From positions 3,658,001 through 3,722,000 of the forward strand of contig NZ_CP107036.1 in NCBI RefSeq assembly GCF_029542085.1: a stretch of 64,000 nucleotides of DNA, in the 5' to 3' direction. Position numbers and translations under genes: made by a program. The stretch is from Sphingobacterium sp. ML3W. Lineage in GTDB: Bacteria; Bacteroidota; Bacteroidia; Sphingobacteriales; Sphingobacteriaceae. The notes under the pieces were generated by a model. The model ran no database searches and was not told the origin of the DNA. It worked only from the letters and a program-made list of their open reading frames with translations. Within the stretch, counting starts at the first letter, position 1, and each line of letters starts with the position of its first letter. Positions 18,360 through 35,138 of this stretch are shown piece by piece.

Positions 18360-18380
18360 TGTGCAAAATTTAAAGAAGAA

Positions 18381-19253
18381 ATGAGTGTATTAGTTAATAA
18401 AGATTCAAAAGTAATCGTTCAAGGTTTCACTGGAAACGAAGGTACTTACCATGCGACTCAAATGATTGAGTACGGAACAAATGTAGTTGGTGGTGTGACT
18501 CCTGGTAAAGGTGGTCAACAACACTTAGACCGTCCTGTATTCAACACTGTTCAAGATGCAGTAGACGCTACAGGAGCTAATGTTTCTATTATCTTTGTAC
18601 CTCCAGCATTTGCTGCAGATGCAATCATGGAAGCTGCCGCTGCGGGTATCGAAGTGATTGTATGTATTACTGAGGGTATCCCTACAAAAGACATGATCCA
18701 AGTAAAATCATACTTAAGCGACAAGAAATCTCGTTTGATCGGTCCTAACTGCCCTGGTATCATCACTGCAGGTGAAGCTAAAATCGGTATTATGCCAGGA
18801 TTTATCTTCAAAAAAGGTAACGTAGGTGTAGTTTCTAAATCAGGAACTTTAACTTACGAAGCGGTAGATCAAACTGTAAAAGCTGGATTAGGAATCACGA
18901 CAGCTATCGGAATCGGTGGTGACCCTATCATCGGTACAACAACTAAAGAAGCTGTTGAATTATTAATGAACGACCCAGAGACTGAAGCGATTATCATGAT
19001 TGGTGAGATCGGTGGTGGAATGGAAGCTGAAGCTGCACGTTGGATCAAAGAACACGGCACTAAACCTGTTGTTGGGTTTATCGCTGGTCAAACAGCGCCT
19101 CCGGGACGTCGTATGGGCCACGCTGGTGCAATCGTTGGTGGTGCTGATGATACTGCTGCTGCAAAAATGAAAATCATGCGTGAGTGTGGTATTCGTGTAG
19201 TTGAATCTCCAGCTGAAATCGGAAAAGCAATCGCTGAAGAATTGGCTAAATAA
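18381..19253 (+). CDS. sucD: Succinate-CoA ligase, alpha subunit
   Basis: I start at the ATG at 18381 ([18 protein letters not shown]) because this is the conserved N-terminus. An in-frame codon at 18357 would add eight unrelated residues and overlap a promoter box. The 290-residue product has the CoA-binding Rossmann domain ([32 protein letters not shown]), the IGPNCPGII motif and the ligase part with [11 protein letters not shown], whose His is the phosphorylated catalytic residue. With SucC (not in this window) it converts succinyl-CoA to succinate in the citric acid cycle, making ATP or GTP. The beta-subunit gene is not adjacent. Confidence 0.96.
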   Translation: MSVLVNKDSKVIVQGFTGNEGTYHATQMIEYGTNVVGGVTPGKGGQQHLDRPVFNTVQDAVDATGANVSIIFVPPAFAADAIMEAAAAGIEVIVCITEGIPTKDMIQVKSYLSDKKSRLIGPNCPGIITAGEAKIGIMPGFIFKKGNVGVVSKSGTLTYEAVDQTVKAGLGITTAIGIGGDPIIGTTTKEAVELLMNDPETEAIIMIGEIGGGMEAEAARWIKEHGTKPVVGFIAGQTAPPGRRMGHAGAIVGGADDTAAAKMKIMRECGIRVVESPAEIGKAIAEELAK

Positions 19254-19270
19254 TTAGACAATTCAACATA

Positions 19271-19309
19271 TAAAAATAAAGGGGATCAAATTGATCCCCT
19301 TTATTTTTA
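19271..19309. terminator. Perfect 19-bp-arm terminator after sucD
   Basis: The arms start TAAAAATAAAGGGGATCAA and are fully complementary around a single central base. T-runs on both strands make it usable by sucD (plus) and by the converging DinB gene (minus). Confidence 0.9.
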
Positions 19310-19341
19310 TATCTATTTTTCTATACCATATCCAAATGATA

Positions 19342-19845
19342 CTACATACTGGGCATCGGTTCATCCGCCGAAGGCCCATATAAACCCGGTACTGGAATAC
19401 CGAGTAACCGTAAATATACAGTCAGCTGTCCACGATGGTGGACAATATGGTTGTTAACAATAAAACGTATAGCGCCAGCGCGTGGTAAACGTGCTATTTC
19501 ATAGTCTCCAGCTTTCAATACCCAGTCCTTAAACCAGTCTTCCTCAGCTATATGTTCTATGGCAGCTTTGTTCTTTTCCAATCCTTCAGAAAGCGCCAAT
19601 TTAAGCTCTTCTACCAAAGACACCTTGAGTGGATGATAATCGACCTTAAAATCAAATGCATCTTTTGGTATCGCTTTAGACACCCAACTGTGTAACTCCA
19701 CAACATGGGCTGCAAGCTCCCCTAGAGTCATCGATTTTTCATGCGGACGCCAATCTAATTTTTCATCTGGTATCCGATCCAAAATACGTTTGGTATTTTT
19801 TGTTTCATGATCCAATTCGATCAAATAGCTTTTTTTGATACTCAT
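19342..19845 (-). CDS. DinB-family (DinB_2-like) protein
   Basis: This 167-residue protein is a four-helix bundle with the histidine pattern of the family: ELAAHVVELHSWV in the middle and NNHIVHHRGQLTVYLRLLG near the end, then the typical PGLYGPSADEPMP tail. It differs clearly from the other DinB gene at 12048. Members bind a metal ion. The reaction is unknown. It follows the DUF4886 gene with a 9-bp gap and is probably co-transcribed with it. Confidence 0.9.
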   Translation of the reverse strand: MSIKKSYLIELDHETKNTKRILDRIPDEKLDWRPHEKSMTLGELAAHVVELHSWVSKAIPKDAFDFKVDYHPLKVSLVEELKLALSEGLEKNKAAIEHIAEEDWFKDWVLKAGDYEIARLPRAGAIRFIVNNHIVHHRGQLTVYLRLLGIPVPGLYGPSADEPMPSM

Positions 19846-19854
19846 ATAAATATA

Positions 19855-20742
19855 TTATTTCATTAATTGAAAATCCTTCAATACAGTAACCCCATAAGGA
19901 GATCCCACCGCTTGATGTGCAGCTTCACGTGCAATCTGTCCTTCAATATAGGTCACTTTGAGTGGCAAAAACGTATTATTGACAACATTTTCCTTAAACA
20001 GTGCCTCGTACCAGGTACATGCGGCTACAAAACGTCCATAATCCAAATTAAGATGATATCCATCCCGTGTGAATTGATCGCCTAAATAGCTTGATCGTGC
20101 ATTTTGTATAGCTGTTCCCGAAGGTACCAATACATCAAAATTCCCCCAATTAAAGACTTCCTGAGAGGTGTTTACGATAGCCGTATACATCGCACTCTGA
20201 TGACGATTATACCGGACAAAACCTTCATGCGATGAACCATTCTGATAGGCCCAGGTTTGATGTAATATATAGTTTGTTTCCGGATACTTTACATGTTTTG
20301 TGACGTACTCATATAAAAGTGGTAGATCCTTCGCATAGGAATCATAATCCCCCGACAAAGGGCTTGCCTGCTGGAAACTAATATAATCCCAAGCTTCATC
20401 TACCAAAGCCGTAGAAAGTCTTTCATTTGCCCGCTCTGACATCCGACCGTCCAGATTGATCTTCCGGTAGCGATAAGCTGGCTTATCTTCTTTCGCATTG
20501 CTTACATGTAGGCTTAATGGTGCCCCACCAATATAAAGGTTACCGATGACGATCTTTTTCTTCCCCGCTTTGGCTAATTCGTAAAGGTTCTGCTCGATCG
20601 CATCCTCCGAAAAGCTATTCCCAATCGCCAATATGCGCAAAACACTATCATCCAATGCTTGCCCCCGTGCATTCAAACTATTGCTGTTAAAGAAAAATAA
20701 AAGTAAAATACTGAGTAAGGATATCCGTTTAGCTTTCATCAT
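19855..20742 (-). CDS. Exported DUF4886 (SGNH-hydrolase-like) protein
   Basis: This 295-residue protein has a signal peptide (hydrophobic stretch about residues 8-20, cleavage near NARGQ). It then shows LRILAIGNSFSEDAIEQNL, where GNSFS corresponds to the block I serine region of SGNH-type esterases. The late RDGYHLNLDYGRFVAACTWY has the Asp/His pair of block V (DGYH). Family members are found in polysaccharide-use regions of Bacteroidota and are thought to remove ester groups. Two adjacent ATG codons open the frame (20742 and 20739). Confidence 0.85.
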   Translation of the reverse strand: MMKAKRISLLSILLLFFFNSNSLNARGQALDDSVLRILAIGNSFSEDAIEQNLYELAKAGKKKIVIGNLYIGGAPLSLHVSNAKEDKPAYRYRKINLDGRMSERANERLSTALVDEAWDYISFQQASPLSGDYDSYAKDLPLLYEYVTKHVKYPETNYILHQTWAYQNGSSHEGFVRYNRHQSAMYTAIVNTSQEVFNWGNFDVLVPSGTAIQNARSSYLGDQFTRDGYHLNLDYGRFVAACTWYEALFKENVVNNTFLPLKVTYIEGQIAREAAHQAVGSPYGVTVLKDFQLMK

Positions 20743-20946
20743 ATATACATTGCTGTAATGACTAAATTAGATAATATCTCTTAGAATTGCTAATCGTATA
20801 AGAGGAAAAACAGTAAAACCTGTAGACCAATACCGATTTTAGTGGATCCCTGCAGCGTCGATGCGTGGTCCATTGAAAAGTAGATTATATAACTTAAGGG
20901 CCGCGCCATTGCTCTCTGGAAGTTTTTGGGAAGTCTGTAAACGAAA

Positions 20947-20977
20947 GAAGCCCTTGACTGTTTCCAGCAAGGGCTTC
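20947..20977 (-). terminator. rRNA operon terminator
   Basis: Arms GAAGCCCTTG and complement (10 bp) with an 11-base loop lie just past the 5S gene on the minus strand, with a second T-run (TTTTTTT) between the 5S and the hairpin. Confidence 0.75.
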
Positions 20978-20987
20978 CGTGTAAAAA

Positions 20988-21095
20988 AAGGCACCGACCT
21001 ACTCTCCCACCTGTTACGGCAATACCATCGGCTCTGGCGGGCTTGACTGCTCTGTTCGGAATGGGAAGAGGTAGACACCGCCGATATAGGCACCT
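20988..21095 (-). rRNA. rrf: 5S ribosomal RNA
   Basis: The minus strand reads AGGTGCCTATATCGGCGG at the 5' end and closes with the complementary AGGTCGGTGCC. The internal CGAACAGAGCAGTCAAGCCC corresponds to the conserved loop B/C region. The exact ends are estimated to within a few bases. Confidence 0.93.
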
Positions 21096-21242
21096 AAAGA
21101 TCTTGTATAGTATCAAGTATGTAGATATCAGTATGTAGACTTTCATGTGAAAGTTTATACCCATCTTATAGCTTAAACCATAATGACATATATATTGAAA
21201 GATTAATTCAAAAATTAAAGAGGAAGACAACAGTGTCTGTCT

Positions 21243-24125
<2,883 letters not shown>

Positions 24126-24356
24126 TCACCGGCATAGCCTTTTGCTACTATGCGGCTGCTTGTGATATATATACCCGTATGCTACGTAAAGATTCGTTCG
24201 GCCTTCGACCGAGGGTCTCCTCCCTACATCAAACACATACCAGCATTGTCTCTATACTGTTGTCTTCTCTTGTAATTTTTTTTCTCTTTCAATATGTCAA
24301 AGAACTCTTTTTCCGGTTTATATGATATGTATCTGTGATGCATATCCCCGGAGACG

Positions 24357-24430
24357 TGGAGAATAACGGATTCGAACCGTTGACCCCCTGCGTGCAAGGC
24401 AGGTGCTCTAGCCAGCTGAGCTAATTCCCC
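24357..24430 (-). tRNA. tRNA-Ala (TGC)
   Basis: The minus strand folds as a cloverleaf with acceptor GGGGAAT/ATTCTCC, T-loop GGTTCGAATCC and anticodon TGC in CTTGCACG. It lies in the 16S-23S spacer. The 3' CCA is not encoded (CGT follows the discriminator A). Confidence 0.95.
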
Positions 24431-24527
24431 TTTTTGTTAGACCTGAGATGTTAGACATTAGTCCTTAGATCCCTGTATGTCGCCATCCATTTGTCTAAAT
24501 ACTAGATACTAAATACTCATTACTATC

Positions 24528-24604
24528 TGGTAGTCCCGAGCAGATTTGAACTGCTGACCCCTACATTATCAGTGTAGTGCTCTAACCAACTGAGCTACGG
24601 GACT
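24528..24604 (-). tRNA. tRNA-Ile (GAT)
   Basis: Acceptor AGTCCCG/CGGGACT, T-loop GTTCAAATC and anticodon GAT in CTGATAATG are visible on the minus strand, and the 3' CCA is encoded. It is the first tRNA after the 16S gene in the rRNA operon. Confidence 0.95.
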
Positions 24605-24726
24605 AGCTATTCTGTTCATCTCTTCTCTCAGGGACCGCTCCTTATAGGGGCGGGCACTTTCTTCTGATGTTTTTTCTTCTTTTTCAATCATATGTAACGT
24701 GACGAGTACCGATCCGCGATACTCTA

Positions 24727-26256
<1,530 letters not shown>

Positions 26257-26500
26257 TAAAATGAAGTTTTTGATTCCAACTATTTACATAATCAGAATTC
26301 TTTTTTTATATCTCTGATCTTGGATCGAATTGAACTAATTCTTGAATTTGTTCATGACTTTCGTTTTGTCTACTCGTCACGCTTACATGATTGTGTTTTC
26401 TTAAAGAACTTCTCTCGCTTCAACTTCCGTATCCGCTATATTCCGATGGCATTGCGCCGTCTTTATCTTTTTCTGTTTCCCTCCGTTTCCGTTGGGACTG

Positions 26501-26531
26501 CAAAGGTAGAAATCTTTTCCGAACTTCCAAA
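26501..26531 (-). promoter_or_regulatory. rRNA operon proximal promoter (TTTG-N19-TACCTTTG)
   Basis: TTTG at 26528-26531 and TACCTTTG at 26501-26508 on the minus strand are 19 bp apart, matching the Bacteroidota consensus. It lies about 245 bp before the mature 16S. Confidence 0.75.
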
Positions 26532-26652
26532 AAACTTTTGAAGTTTTTTTTCTCTTCCTTTTTTCCGATTTCCGCGCCTAACTTCCGTTAAGCCCTTCTT
26601 TTTTCAGTGGTATCCCCTTCCGAAGTAACCGTCCCTCCCTTGCGGAGTGGTG

Positions 26653-26685
26653 CAAAGATAGGGAGTTTTCGGGCAAACTTCCAAG
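26653..26685 (-). promoter_or_regulatory. rRNA operon distal promoter (CTTG-N21-TATCTTTG)
   Basis: The minus strand has CTTG at 26682-26685 and TATCTTTG at 26653-26660 with 21 bp between. It shares the TTGGAAGTT -33 context with the proximal promoter. Confidence 0.7.
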
Positions 26686-26926
26686 CCTTTTGTTTATTAT
26701 TTTTTAATATTAAGGTTAACTAACTGTAACATTGAAGGATTCATTTAAGACAGAATTACAGTAAACCGTCCAATCAGGTTAAATTAACCAATTAAATGGC
26801 CAAGCTGCTCGTTATAAATTTCAGTTCGAAGCCCTCCCTTAACAAAACAATTTCACAGCTAAAAGGACAAGTTAAATATTATTTACTGCATTATTCTATA
26901 CCACATAAAGTCGATATAGAAACAAA

Positions 26927-26954
26927 AAAGGTCCAGACATACGCCTGGACCTTT
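26927..26954 (-). terminator. Terminator after rpoC
   Basis: AAAGGTCCAG arms (10 bp) with an 8-base loop are followed by a run of T on the minus strand, 24 bp past the rpoC stop codon. Confidence 0.9.
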
Positions 26955-26978
26955 CTCTATAAAATAATCTATGATAGA

Positions 26979-29900
26979 TTAATCTTCTTCTTTCGAAGCC
27001 AACAATTGATCGTACTCTTCGCGAGAACCAACAATTAAGTTGCTGTATTGACGAATACCTGTACCTGAAGGAATCAAGTGACCAACGATTACGTTTTCTT
27101 TCAAACCTAACAAGTTGTCACGTTTACCTGCGATAGCAGCTTCATTCAATACTTTTGTTGTCTCTTGGAAAGAGGCAGCAGAGATAAACGATTTGGTACC
27201 TAATGACGCTCTAGTGATACCTTGCAACAATGGGCTTGAAGTCGCTGGAATTGCTTCACGCACTTCTACAAGTTTTAAGTCACGACGTTTCAAGCTGGAG
27301 TTTTCCTCTCTCAACTTACGTAAAGAAACAATCTGTCCTGGACGTAAGCTATTGGAATCTCCGGCATCAACAACGACTTTCTTGTCGAACAAGGAATCAT
27401 TCTCTTCCATGAAGTCCCATTTGTTTACAGCTTCCTTCTCTAAGAAACGTGTATCTCCTGGATCCTCAATGTTAACTTTCTGCATCATCTGGTGAACGAT
27501 CGTTTCGAAGTGCTTATCGTTGATCTTCACACCTTGAAGACGGTATACCTCTTGGATACCATTCACGATGTAATGTTGCACCGCTGAAGGTCCTTTAATA
27601 GATAAGATATCCGCTGGAGAGATCGAACCATCCGATAATGGCATACCCGCTTTCACGAAGTCATTATCCTGAACAAGGATATGTTTGGAAAGTGGCACCA
27701 AGTATTTCTTGATTTGACCATCACGTGATTCAATCGACATCTCACGGTTACCACGTTTCACACCGCCTAATGTTACCACACCGTCGATTTCTGTTACAAC
27801 AGCTGGGTTAGAAGGGTTACGTGCTTCGAACAACTCGGTTACACGTGGAAGACCACCCGTGATATCTCGTGTTTTACCAGTAGAACGAGGAATCTTAACT
27901 AAGATACCGCCTTCCTTAACAGTTACACCGTTAGCAACAGCAACGTGGGCGCCTACTGGGATATTGTACGTACGGATAACCTCTCCAGATTTATCAAGAA
28001 TCTTGATGGATGGGTTTTTCGTTTTATCACGTGTTTCAATAATTACTTTCTCTTTGTGACCAGTTTGCTCATCTGATTCCTCACGGAAGGTAACACCTTC
28101 GATGATTGCATCAAACTCAACTTTACCAGCAAATTCAGAGATAATTACTGCGTTATATGGATCCCACTCTACCAATTTATCACCTTTAGCTACTGTACCG
28201 CCATCCTCAACGAACAACTGTGAACCATAAGGGATATTTTGTTGGAATACAATCTTATTATGTGCATCAATGATCTTAACCTCACCAGAACGTCCTAAGA
28301 CAACCTGATGTGTACCATTGTCATTTGTTTGCGAAACGGTACGCACATTTTCAAATTCGATTTTACCATCGTATTTAGAAATGATGCTTGAGTCAGCGGC
28401 AATATTTGATGCCGTACCACCCACGTGGAATGTACGAAGTGTCAACTGTGTACCTGGCTCACCGATTGATTGTGCTGCGATAACACCGACAGCTTCACCC
28501 AATTGAACACGTTTACCAGATGCCAAGTTACGACCATAACAACAAGCACACACACCACGTTTCGATTCACAAGTTAATACAGTACGAATTTCGATACCTT
28601 CAATACCTGCTTTTTCGATAACCTCCGCAATTTCCTCAGTGATATCTTCATTTGCTGAAACGATCAACTCCTCTGTCTCCGGATGGAATACATCATGTAA
28701 TGGAGTACGACCTAAGATACGGTCGAATAATGGTTCAACAACATCATCATTATCTTTCAATGCAGTTGTGTAGATACCACGTAAACCACCACAATCTTGT
28801 TCAACAACGATCATATCCTGAGCGACGTCATGTAAACGACGTGTCAAGTAACCCGCATCAGCCGTTTTCAAGGCTGTATCGGCAAGACCTTTACGCGCAC
28901 CGTGGGTAGAGATAAAGTACTCTAATACGGACAAACCTTCTTTAAAGTTCGACAAGATCGGGTTCTCAATAATCTCACCACCTGAAGTACCAGATTTTTG
29001 AGGTTTCGCCATCAAACCACGCATACCACACAACTGACGAATCTGCTCTTTCGAACCACGGGCTCCAGAATCCAACATCATATAAACTGAGTTGAAACCT
29101 TGGTTATCGTTGGAAAGAATATCCATTACGTGCGCAGTCAATCTGTTGTTGATACGTGTCCAGATATCGATGATTTGGTTATAACGTTCGTTGTTCGTAA
29201 TGAAACCCATGTTATAGTTGCTCATTACTTCTTCAACTTCGTTTGTTGCTTGTTGGATCAACTCAGCTTTCGCTGCAGGAATGTTCAAATCTTCCAAGTT
29301 GAAAGAAAGACCACCTTTGAAGGCTGTTTGATATCCCAACTCTTTCATATCATCCAAGAATTGTGCTGCACGAGCCATACCCGTAGTCTTCACAATCTCA
29401 CCGATGATATTACGCAAAGATTTTTTAGTCAGCAATTCATTGACAAATCCCATTTCTTCAGGAACAACCTGGTTGAAGATCACACGACCTACAGTTGTCT
29501 CTAATAAGGTATCAACGATGCTACCATCTTTTTGTCTGACTTTTGTTTTTACTTTAATCCAAGCGTGAAGGTCAATTTGCTTCTCATTCAAAGCAATGAT
29601 AACCTCTTCAGCTGAATAGAAAGTCATATCTTGGCCTCTTACGATATGGTCACCAGCAGTCTTACGACCTTTAGTAATATAGTAAAGACCCAATACCATG
29701 TCTTGAGATGGTACAGTGATCGGTGAACCGTTCGCAGGGTTCAAGATATTGTGTGCTGCTAACATCAAGATTTGGGCTTCCAAAACTGCAGCATTACCTA
29801 AAGGTAAGTGAACTGCCATCTGGTCACCGTCAAAATCGGCGTTGAACGCTGTACAAACCAATGGGTGTAACTGAATCGCTTTACCCTCTACCAAAGTAGG

Positions 29901-31256
29901 TTGGAAAGCTTGAATACCCAAACGGTGAAGCGTAGGTGCACGGTTAAGTAATACAGGATGACCTTTCAATACATTTTCAAGGATATCCCATACCACTGGA
30001 TCTTTACGATCTACGATTTTCTTAGCGGATTTTACTGTTTTTACAATACCACGCTCGATCATCTTACGAATGATAAACGGTTTGTAAAGCTCAGCAGCCA
30101 TATCTTTAGGAAGACCACACTCATGTAATTTCAAGTGAGGACCTACCACAATTACCGAACGAGCTGAATAATCGACACGTTTACCTAATAAGTTTTGACG
30201 GAAACGACCTTGTTTACCTTTCAAAATATCAGATAACGACTTCAATGCACGGTTACCTTCTGTCTTAACAGCATTCACTTTACGTGAGTTGTCAAACAAA
30301 GAATCCACTGCCTCTTGAAGCATACGTTTTTCGTTACGTAAGATTACTTCTGGAGCTTTGATCTCGATCAAACGTTTTAGACGGTTGTTACGGATAATAA
30401 CACGACGGTATAAATCGTTCAAATCCGAAGTCGCAAAACGACCACCATCCAAAGGCACCAATGGGCGTAATTCAGGTGGAATGATAGGAACAATCTTCAC
30501 GATCATCCATTCAGGACGATTCTCGATGTTTTCACGTGAGCTACGGAAAGCTTCAACAACATGAAGACGTTTTAACGCTTCATTTTTACGTTGTTGAGAA
30601 GTCTCGTTAGCAGCTTGGTGACGTAAATCGTAAGACAATTGATCCAAATCAATACGTTTCAACAAATCTTCCAAAGCCTCAGCACCCATCTTAGCGACAA
30701 ATTTTTGAGGATCAGTATCGTCTAAATATTGATTTTCTTTTGGTAAGGTATCTAAAATATCTAAATATTCTTCTTCAGTCAAGAAGTCCATAAAGTTGAT
30801 ACCATCTTCTTCCTTAATACCAGCTTGGATAACGACATAACGTTCATAGTAAATGATCATATCCAGTTTCTTTGTAGGAAGCCCTAACAAATAACCGATT
30901 TTATTAGGAAGAGAACGGAAGTACCAGATGTGCGCTACAGGAACCACCAAGTTGATGTGTCCCATACGCTCACGACGTACTTTTTTCTCTGTTACCTCAA
31001 CACCACAACGGTCACACACGATACCTTTATAACGGATACGTTTGTATTTACCACAGTGACATTCGTAATCCTTTACAGGACCAAAAATACGCTCACAGAA
31101 TAAACCATCACGTTCTGGTTTGTAGGTACGATAGTTAATCGTTTCTGGTTTTGTAACTTCACCACTTGAACGCTCCAAAATAGTTTCTGGAGAAGCCAAG
31201 CTGATCGTAATCGAAGTGAAGTTGCTTTTAATTTTATTATCTTTTTTGTAAGACAT
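26979..31256 (-). CDS. rpoC: DNA-directed RNA polymerase beta' subunit
   Basis: This 1425-residue catalytic subunit carries the N-terminal zinc site [20 protein letters not shown] and the absolutely conserved [12 protein letters not shown] loop that holds the active-site magnesium. It also has the trigger-loop region and the second cysteine cluster ([13 protein letters not shown]). The length is usual for Bacteroidota. It follows rpoB by 72 bp on the same strand and is the last gene of the operon, ended by a terminator. Confidence 0.98.
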   Translation of the reverse strand: MSYKKDNKIKSNFTSITISLASPETILERSSGEVTKPETINYRTYKPERDGLFCERIFGPVKDYECHCGKYKRIRYKGIVCDRCGVEVTEKKVRRERMGHINLVVPVAHIWYFRSLPNKIGYLLGLPTKKLDMIIYYERYVVIQAGIKEEDGINFMDFLTEEEYLDILDTLPKENQYLDDTDPQKFVAKMGAEALEDLLKRIDLDQLSYDLRHQAANETSQQRKNEALKRLHVVEAFRSSRENIENRPEWMIVKIVPIIPPELRPLVPLDGGRFATSDLNDLYRRVIIRNNRLKRLIEIKAPEVILRNEKRMLQEAVDSLFDNSRKVNAVKTEGNRALKSLSDILKGKQGRFRQNLLGKRVDYSARSVIVVGPHLKLHECGLPKDMAAELYKPFIIRKMIERGIVKTVKSAKKIVDRKDPVVWDILENVLKGHPVLLNRAPTLHRLGIQAFQPTLVEGKAIQLHPLVCTAFNADFDGDQMAVHLPLGNAAVLEAQILMLAAHNILNPANGSPITVPSQDMVLGLYYITKGRKTAGDHIVRGQDMTFYSAEEVIIALNEKQIDLHAWIKVKTKVRQKDGSIVDTLLETTVGRVIFNQVVPEEMGFVNELLTKKSLRNIIGEIVKTTGMARAAQFLDDMKELGYQTAFKGGLSFNLEDLNIPAAKAELIQQATNEVEEVMSNYNMGFITNNERYNQIIDIWTRINNRLTAHVMDILSNDNQGFNSVYMMLDSGARGSKEQIRQLCGMRGLMAKPQKSGTSGGEIIENPILSNFKEGLSVLEYFISTHGARKGLADTALKTADAGYLTRRLHDVAQDMIVVEQDCGGLRGIYTTALKDNDDVVEPLFDRILGRTPLHDVFHPETEELIVSANEDITEEIAEVIEKAGIEGIEIRTVLTCESKRGVCACCYGRNLASGKRVQLGEAVGVIAAQSIGEPGTQLTLRTFHVGGTASNIAADSSIISKYDGKIEFENVRTVSQTNDNGTHQVVLGRSGEVKIIDAHNKIVFQQNIPYGSQLFVEDGGTVAKGDKLVEWDPYNAVIISEFAGKVEFDAIIEGVTFREESDEQTGHKEKVIIETRDKTKNPSIKILDKSGEVIRTYNIPVGAHVAVANGVTVKEGGILVKIPRSTGKTRDITGGLPRVTELFEARNPSNPAVVTEIDGVVTLGGVKRGNREMSIESRDGQIKKYLVPLSKHILVQDNDFVKAGMPLSDGSISPADILSIKGPSAVQHYIVNGIQEVYRLQGVKINDKHFETIVHQMMQKVNIEDPGDTRFLEKEAVNKWDFMEENDSLFDKKVVVDAGDSNSLRPGQIVSLRKLREENSSLKRRDLKLVEVREAIPATSSPLLQGITRASLGTKSFISAASFQETTKVLNEAAIAGKRDNLLGLKENVIVGHLIPSGTGIRQYSNLIVGSREEYDQLLASKEED

Positions 31257-31287
31257 ACTTATTCAAAAGTTAAAGCTTTATAGAGAA

Positions 31288-31315
31288 GCTTTGAAGAACT
31301 GCAGTCCTTCAAAGC
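31288..31315 (-). other. Hairpin between rpoB and rpoC
   Basis: GCTTTGAAG and CTTCAAAGC (9 bp) flank a self-complementary ACTGCAGT centre. There is no T-run, so it is more likely an mRNA processing or stability element than a terminator. Confidence 0.45.
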
Positions 31316-31328
31316 CCTAATTGCTTAA

Positions 31329-34300
31329 TTAATCCAATGTGATATCTAGACCCAATCCGCGCAACTCGTGTACCAATACGTTGAACGATTCTGGTACCGA
31401 TGGTGTCGGAAGGTTGTTGCCCTTAACGATTGCTTCGTAAGTTTTGGCACGACCAACTACGTCATCCGATTTCACGGTCAAGATCTCTTGAAGGATGTTA
31501 GATGCACCAAATGCTTCCAATGCCCAAACCTCCATCTCACCAAAACGCTGACCACCGAATTGTGCTTTACCACCCAGAGGTTGTTGTGTGATCAATGAGT
31601 AAGGACCGATTGAACGTGCGTGCATTTTATCATCAACCATGTGACCTAATTTCAACATGTAGATTACACCTACTGTTGTTGGTTGATCGAAACGGTCACC
31701 TGTCAATCCATTGTACAAATATGTACGACCTGATTTTGGTAAACCAGCTTTCGCAACCCAGTCTTGTACTTGATCCATCTCAGCACCGTCAAAGATTGGT
31801 GTAGCAAATTTAATACCCAATTTTTGACCAGCCCAACCTAATACAGTTTCATAGATCTGACCCAAGTTCATCCGTGAAGGTACCCCTAATGGGTTCAACA
31901 CGATATCAACCGGAGTACCATCTTCCAAGAATGGCATATCTTCATCACGTACGATACGTGCAACAATACCTTTGTTACCGTGACGACCTGCCATCTTATC
32001 CCCTACTTTCAATTTACGTTTCTTAGCTACGTAAACTTTCGCCATCTGCACGATTCCTGATGGAAGCTCATCCCCAACAGATACTGCGAATTTATCACGT
32101 TTGAATGAACCTAATTCTTCATTAATTTTAATATTGTAATTATGAAGGGCCATTTTGATCAACTCGTTTTTATCTTCGTCAGTTGTCCATCCCATTGGGT
32201 TGATGTTGTTGTATTCTAATTCAGCTAAGATTTTTTGTGTAAACTTAGCACCTTTAGCAACTAACAACTCTTTATATACATTGTACACACCTTGGCTTGT
32301 TTTACCATTCACTACAATGAATAATTTCTCCACCAAACGGTCTTTCAATGATTTAACAGCTCTATCGTGAGCAACCTCTAATTTCTCTAAAGTTTTACGT
32401 TCAACTTCTTTAGACATTTTCTTCGCACGAGAGAATAACTTCGTATCGATAACAACACCTTTTAATGAAGGTGGAGTTTTCAATGAAGCATCTTTCACGT
32501 CACCAGCTTTGTCACCAAAGATTGCACGTAATAATTTCTCCTCTGGAGAAGGATCAGACTCACCTTTAGGCGTGATTTTACCGATCAAGATATCACCACC
32601 ACCAACTTCAGCACCGATACGGATAATACCGTTTTCATCTAAGTCTTTCGTCGCTTCTTCAGATACGTTAGGAATATCAGCTGTTAACTCTTCTTCACCA
32701 CGTTTTGTATCACGAACTTCAAGTTCGAATTCTTCAATGTGAAGAGAAGTAAACCAGTCTTCTTTCGCTACACGCTCAGAAATTACGATCGCATCCTCAA
32801 AGTTATATCCTTGCCAAGGCATGAACGCTACCTTTAAGTTACGACCCAATGCTAATTCACCATTTTCAGTAGCATAACCTTCACACAATACCTGTCCTGG
32901 TTCAACTCGTTGACCTTTCTTAATGATAGGCTTCAAGTTCATACAAGTATTCTGGTTAGTTTTCTTGAATTTGATCAATTTATATGTTCTGACATCATCA
33001 TCAAATGATACTAAACGATCATCATCGTTTCTGTCGTAACGGATTTTAATTTCATCAGCATCTACATATTCAACCACACCATGACCTTCGGCATTGATCA
33101 ATGTACGTGAATCTTTCGCTACACGACCTTCAAGACCAGTACCTACGATAGGAGCCTGCGGACGCAATACAGGCACAGCCTGACGTTGCATGTTGGATCC
33201 CATCAATGCACGGTTGGCATCATCGTGCTCCAAGAAAGGAATCAATGAAGCCGCAATAGATGTAATTTGGTTTGGAGCAACGTCCATATAGTCAAGCATT
33301 TCAGGCTCGATAATTGGGAAGTCACCTTCGTATCTGGCTTTTACCTTTGCATCTTCAAAATTACCTTTGTCATCATACAAAGCATTTGCTTGTGCAATTG
33401 TTTTACCATCTTCATCCTCAGCTGACAAGTATACCACAGGTTGGTCTACAACAACAACACCATCTTTTACCTTACGGTAAGGAGTTTCAATAAAACCTAA
33501 ATGGTTGATTTTTGCATGTACAGCCAAAGAAGAAATCAAACCGATGTTTGGTCCCTCTGGTGTTTCGATTGTACAAAGACGACCGTAGTGTGTATAGTGA
33601 ACGTCACGAACCTCGAAACCTGCGCGCTCACGAGAAAGACCTCCTGGACCTAAAGCTGACAAACGACGCTTGTGCGTAATTTCAGCAAGAGGGTTAGTTT
33701 GGTCCATGAACTGAGACAACTGGTTGGTACCAAAGAACGAATTGATTACTGACGATAAAGTACGTGCATTAATCAAATCTGTTGGTGTAAACACCTCGTT
33801 ATCTCTGATGTTCATACGCTCACGGATTGTACGCGCCATACGAGATAGACCCACACCAAATTGAGCATATAATTGCTCACCAACTGTACGTACACGACGA
33901 TTTGACAAGTGGTCAATATCATCCACCTCAGCTTTGGAGTTGATCAGGTTGATCAAATACTTCACGATTGCAATGATATCTTCACGCGTCAAGACCTTAG
34001 TCTCATCTGGTGTACCCAATTTCAACTTACGGTTGATACGGTAACGACCTACATCACCTAAGTCATAACGTTTATCAGAGAAGAACAAGCGATCGATGAT
34101 ACCACGAGCAGTTTCCTCATCTGGTGGTTCAGCGTTACGCAATTGACGATAGATATGCTCTACAGCCTCTTTTTCTGAATTGGAAGTATCTTTTTGTAAA
34201 GTATTATATATAATAGAATAATCTGCATTATTTGACTCATCGTCTTTCGCTAAGATAATAGACTTAACGCCAGCTTCGATAATCAAATCAATGTGATCTT

Positions 34301-35138
34301 CTTCTAGAACAGTTTCACGTTCAAGGATAATTTCGTTACGGTCGATAGATACTACTTCACCAGTATCCTCATCCACAAAATCTTCTACCCATTTTTTTAA
34401 TACCCTAGCCGCAAGACGACGGCCAACATATTTCTTAAGACCAGATTTACTAACTTTTACTTCATCAGCTAGGTCAAACAATTCTAAGATATCTTTATCT
34501 GAATCGTAACCGATCGCACGCAATAAGGTAGTAACTGGGAATTTCTTTTTACGGTCGATATAAGCATACATGACGTTGTTTACGTCTGTAGCGAATTCGA
34601 TCCAAGACCCTTTGAAAGGAATTACCCTTGCAGAATAAAGTTTAGTACCATTTGTGTGTCTACTTTGACCAAAGAAAACGCCCGGTGAACGGTGTAATTG
34701 CGATACGATGACACGCTCTGCACCATTTACCACGAAAGTACCTTTAGGAGTCATATAAGGGATAGTCCCTAAATATACATCCTGAACAATAGTTTCGAAA
34801 TCTTCGTGTTCTTCATCATTACAAGATAACTTTAACTTAGCCTTTAGAGGAACGCTATAAGTCAAGCCGCGTTCGATACACTCTTGGATATCATAACGTG
34901 GTGGATCAATGAAATAATCCAAAAACTCTAGCACAAAAATGTTTCTTGAATCAGAAATAGGGAAGTTTTCCGAGAATACCTTGAACAGCCCTTCCTGATG
35001 GCGGTTGTCAGAAGTAGTTTCTAGTTGAAAAAACTCCTTGAAAGATTCCAATTGCACATCTAAGAAATCTGGATATTCCAATACTTTCTTACTTGTTGCA
35101 AAGTTTATTCTTTCTTGTTGAATATTATTGTTTGCCAA
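31329..35138 (-). CDS. rpoB: DNA-directed RNA polymerase beta subunit
   Basis: The product starting at the TTG at 35138 is 1269 residues ([18 protein letters not shown]) and matches the usual N-terminus of this family. The open frame extends to an ATG at 35225, but the 29 extra residues (Cys- and Trp-rich) look like untranslated sequence and would run close to the rplL-rpoB hairpin. Conserved parts include [31 protein letters not shown] and the [19 protein letters not shown] region, ending with [11 protein letters not shown]. It forms the catalytic core with RpoC. The non-ATG start is unusual for this gene and is discussed in the findings. Confidence 0.95.
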   Translation of the reverse strand: MANNNIQQERINFATSKKVLEYPDFLDVQLESFKEFFQLETTSDNRHQEGLFKVFSENFPISDSRNIFVLEFLDYFIDPPRYDIQECIERGLTYSVPLKAKLKLSCNDEEHEDFETIVQDVYLGTIPYMTPKGTFVVNGAERVIVSQLHRSPGVFFGQSRHTNGTKLYSARVIPFKGSWIEFATDVNNVMYAYIDRKKKFPVTTLLRAIGYDSDKDILELFDLADEVKVSKSGLKKYVGRRLAARVLKKWVEDFVDEDTGEVVSIDRNEIILERETVLEEDHIDLIIEAGVKSIILAKDDESNNADYSIIYNTLQKDTSNSEKEAVEHIYRQLRNAEPPDEETARGIIDRLFFSDKRYDLGDVGRYRINRKLKLGTPDETKVLTREDIIAIVKYLINLINSKAEVDDIDHLSNRRVRTVGEQLYAQFGVGLSRMARTIRERMNIRDNEVFTPTDLINARTLSSVINSFFGTNQLSQFMDQTNPLAEITHKRRLSALGPGGLSRERAGFEVRDVHYTHYGRLCTIETPEGPNIGLISSLAVHAKINHLGFIETPYRKVKDGVVVVDQPVVYLSAEDEDGKTIAQANALYDDKGNFEDAKVKARYEGDFPIIEPEMLDYMDVAPNQITSIAASLIPFLEHDDANRALMGSNMQRQAVPVLRPQAPIVGTGLEGRVAKDSRTLINAEGHGVVEYVDADEIKIRYDRNDDDRLVSFDDDVRTYKLIKFKKTNQNTCMNLKPIIKKGQRVEPGQVLCEGYATENGELALGRNLKVAFMPWQGYNFEDAIVISERVAKEDWFTSLHIEEFELEVRDTKRGEEELTADIPNVSEEATKDLDENGIIRIGAEVGGGDILIGKITPKGESDPSPEEKLLRAIFGDKAGDVKDASLKTPPSLKGVVIDTKLFSRAKKMSKEVERKTLEKLEVAHDRAVKSLKDRLVEKLFIVVNGKTSQGVYNVYKELLVAKGAKFTQKILAELEYNNINPMGWTTDEDKNELIKMALHNYNIKINEELGSFKRDKFAVSVGDELPSGIVQMAKVYVAKKRKLKVGDKMAGRHGNKGIVARIVRDEDMPFLEDGTPVDIVLNPLGVPSRMNLGQIYETVLGWAGQKLGIKFATPIFDGAEMDQVQDWVAKAGLPKSGRTYLYNGLTGDRFDQPTTVGVIYMLKLGHMVDDKMHARSIGPYSLITQQPLGGKAQFGGQRFGEMEVWALEAFGASNILQEILTVKSDDVVGRAKTYEAIVKGNNLPTPSVPESFNVLVHELRGLGLDITLD

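Larger units (their letters stand above)
26257..26926. other. rRNA operon leader and upstream region
   Basis: This stretch separates the 16S gene from rpoC and contains no protein gene. It holds two tandem promoters for the rRNA operon and a leader rich in T, C and A, where antitermination signals would be expected but cannot be recognised by eye. Confidence 0.65.
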
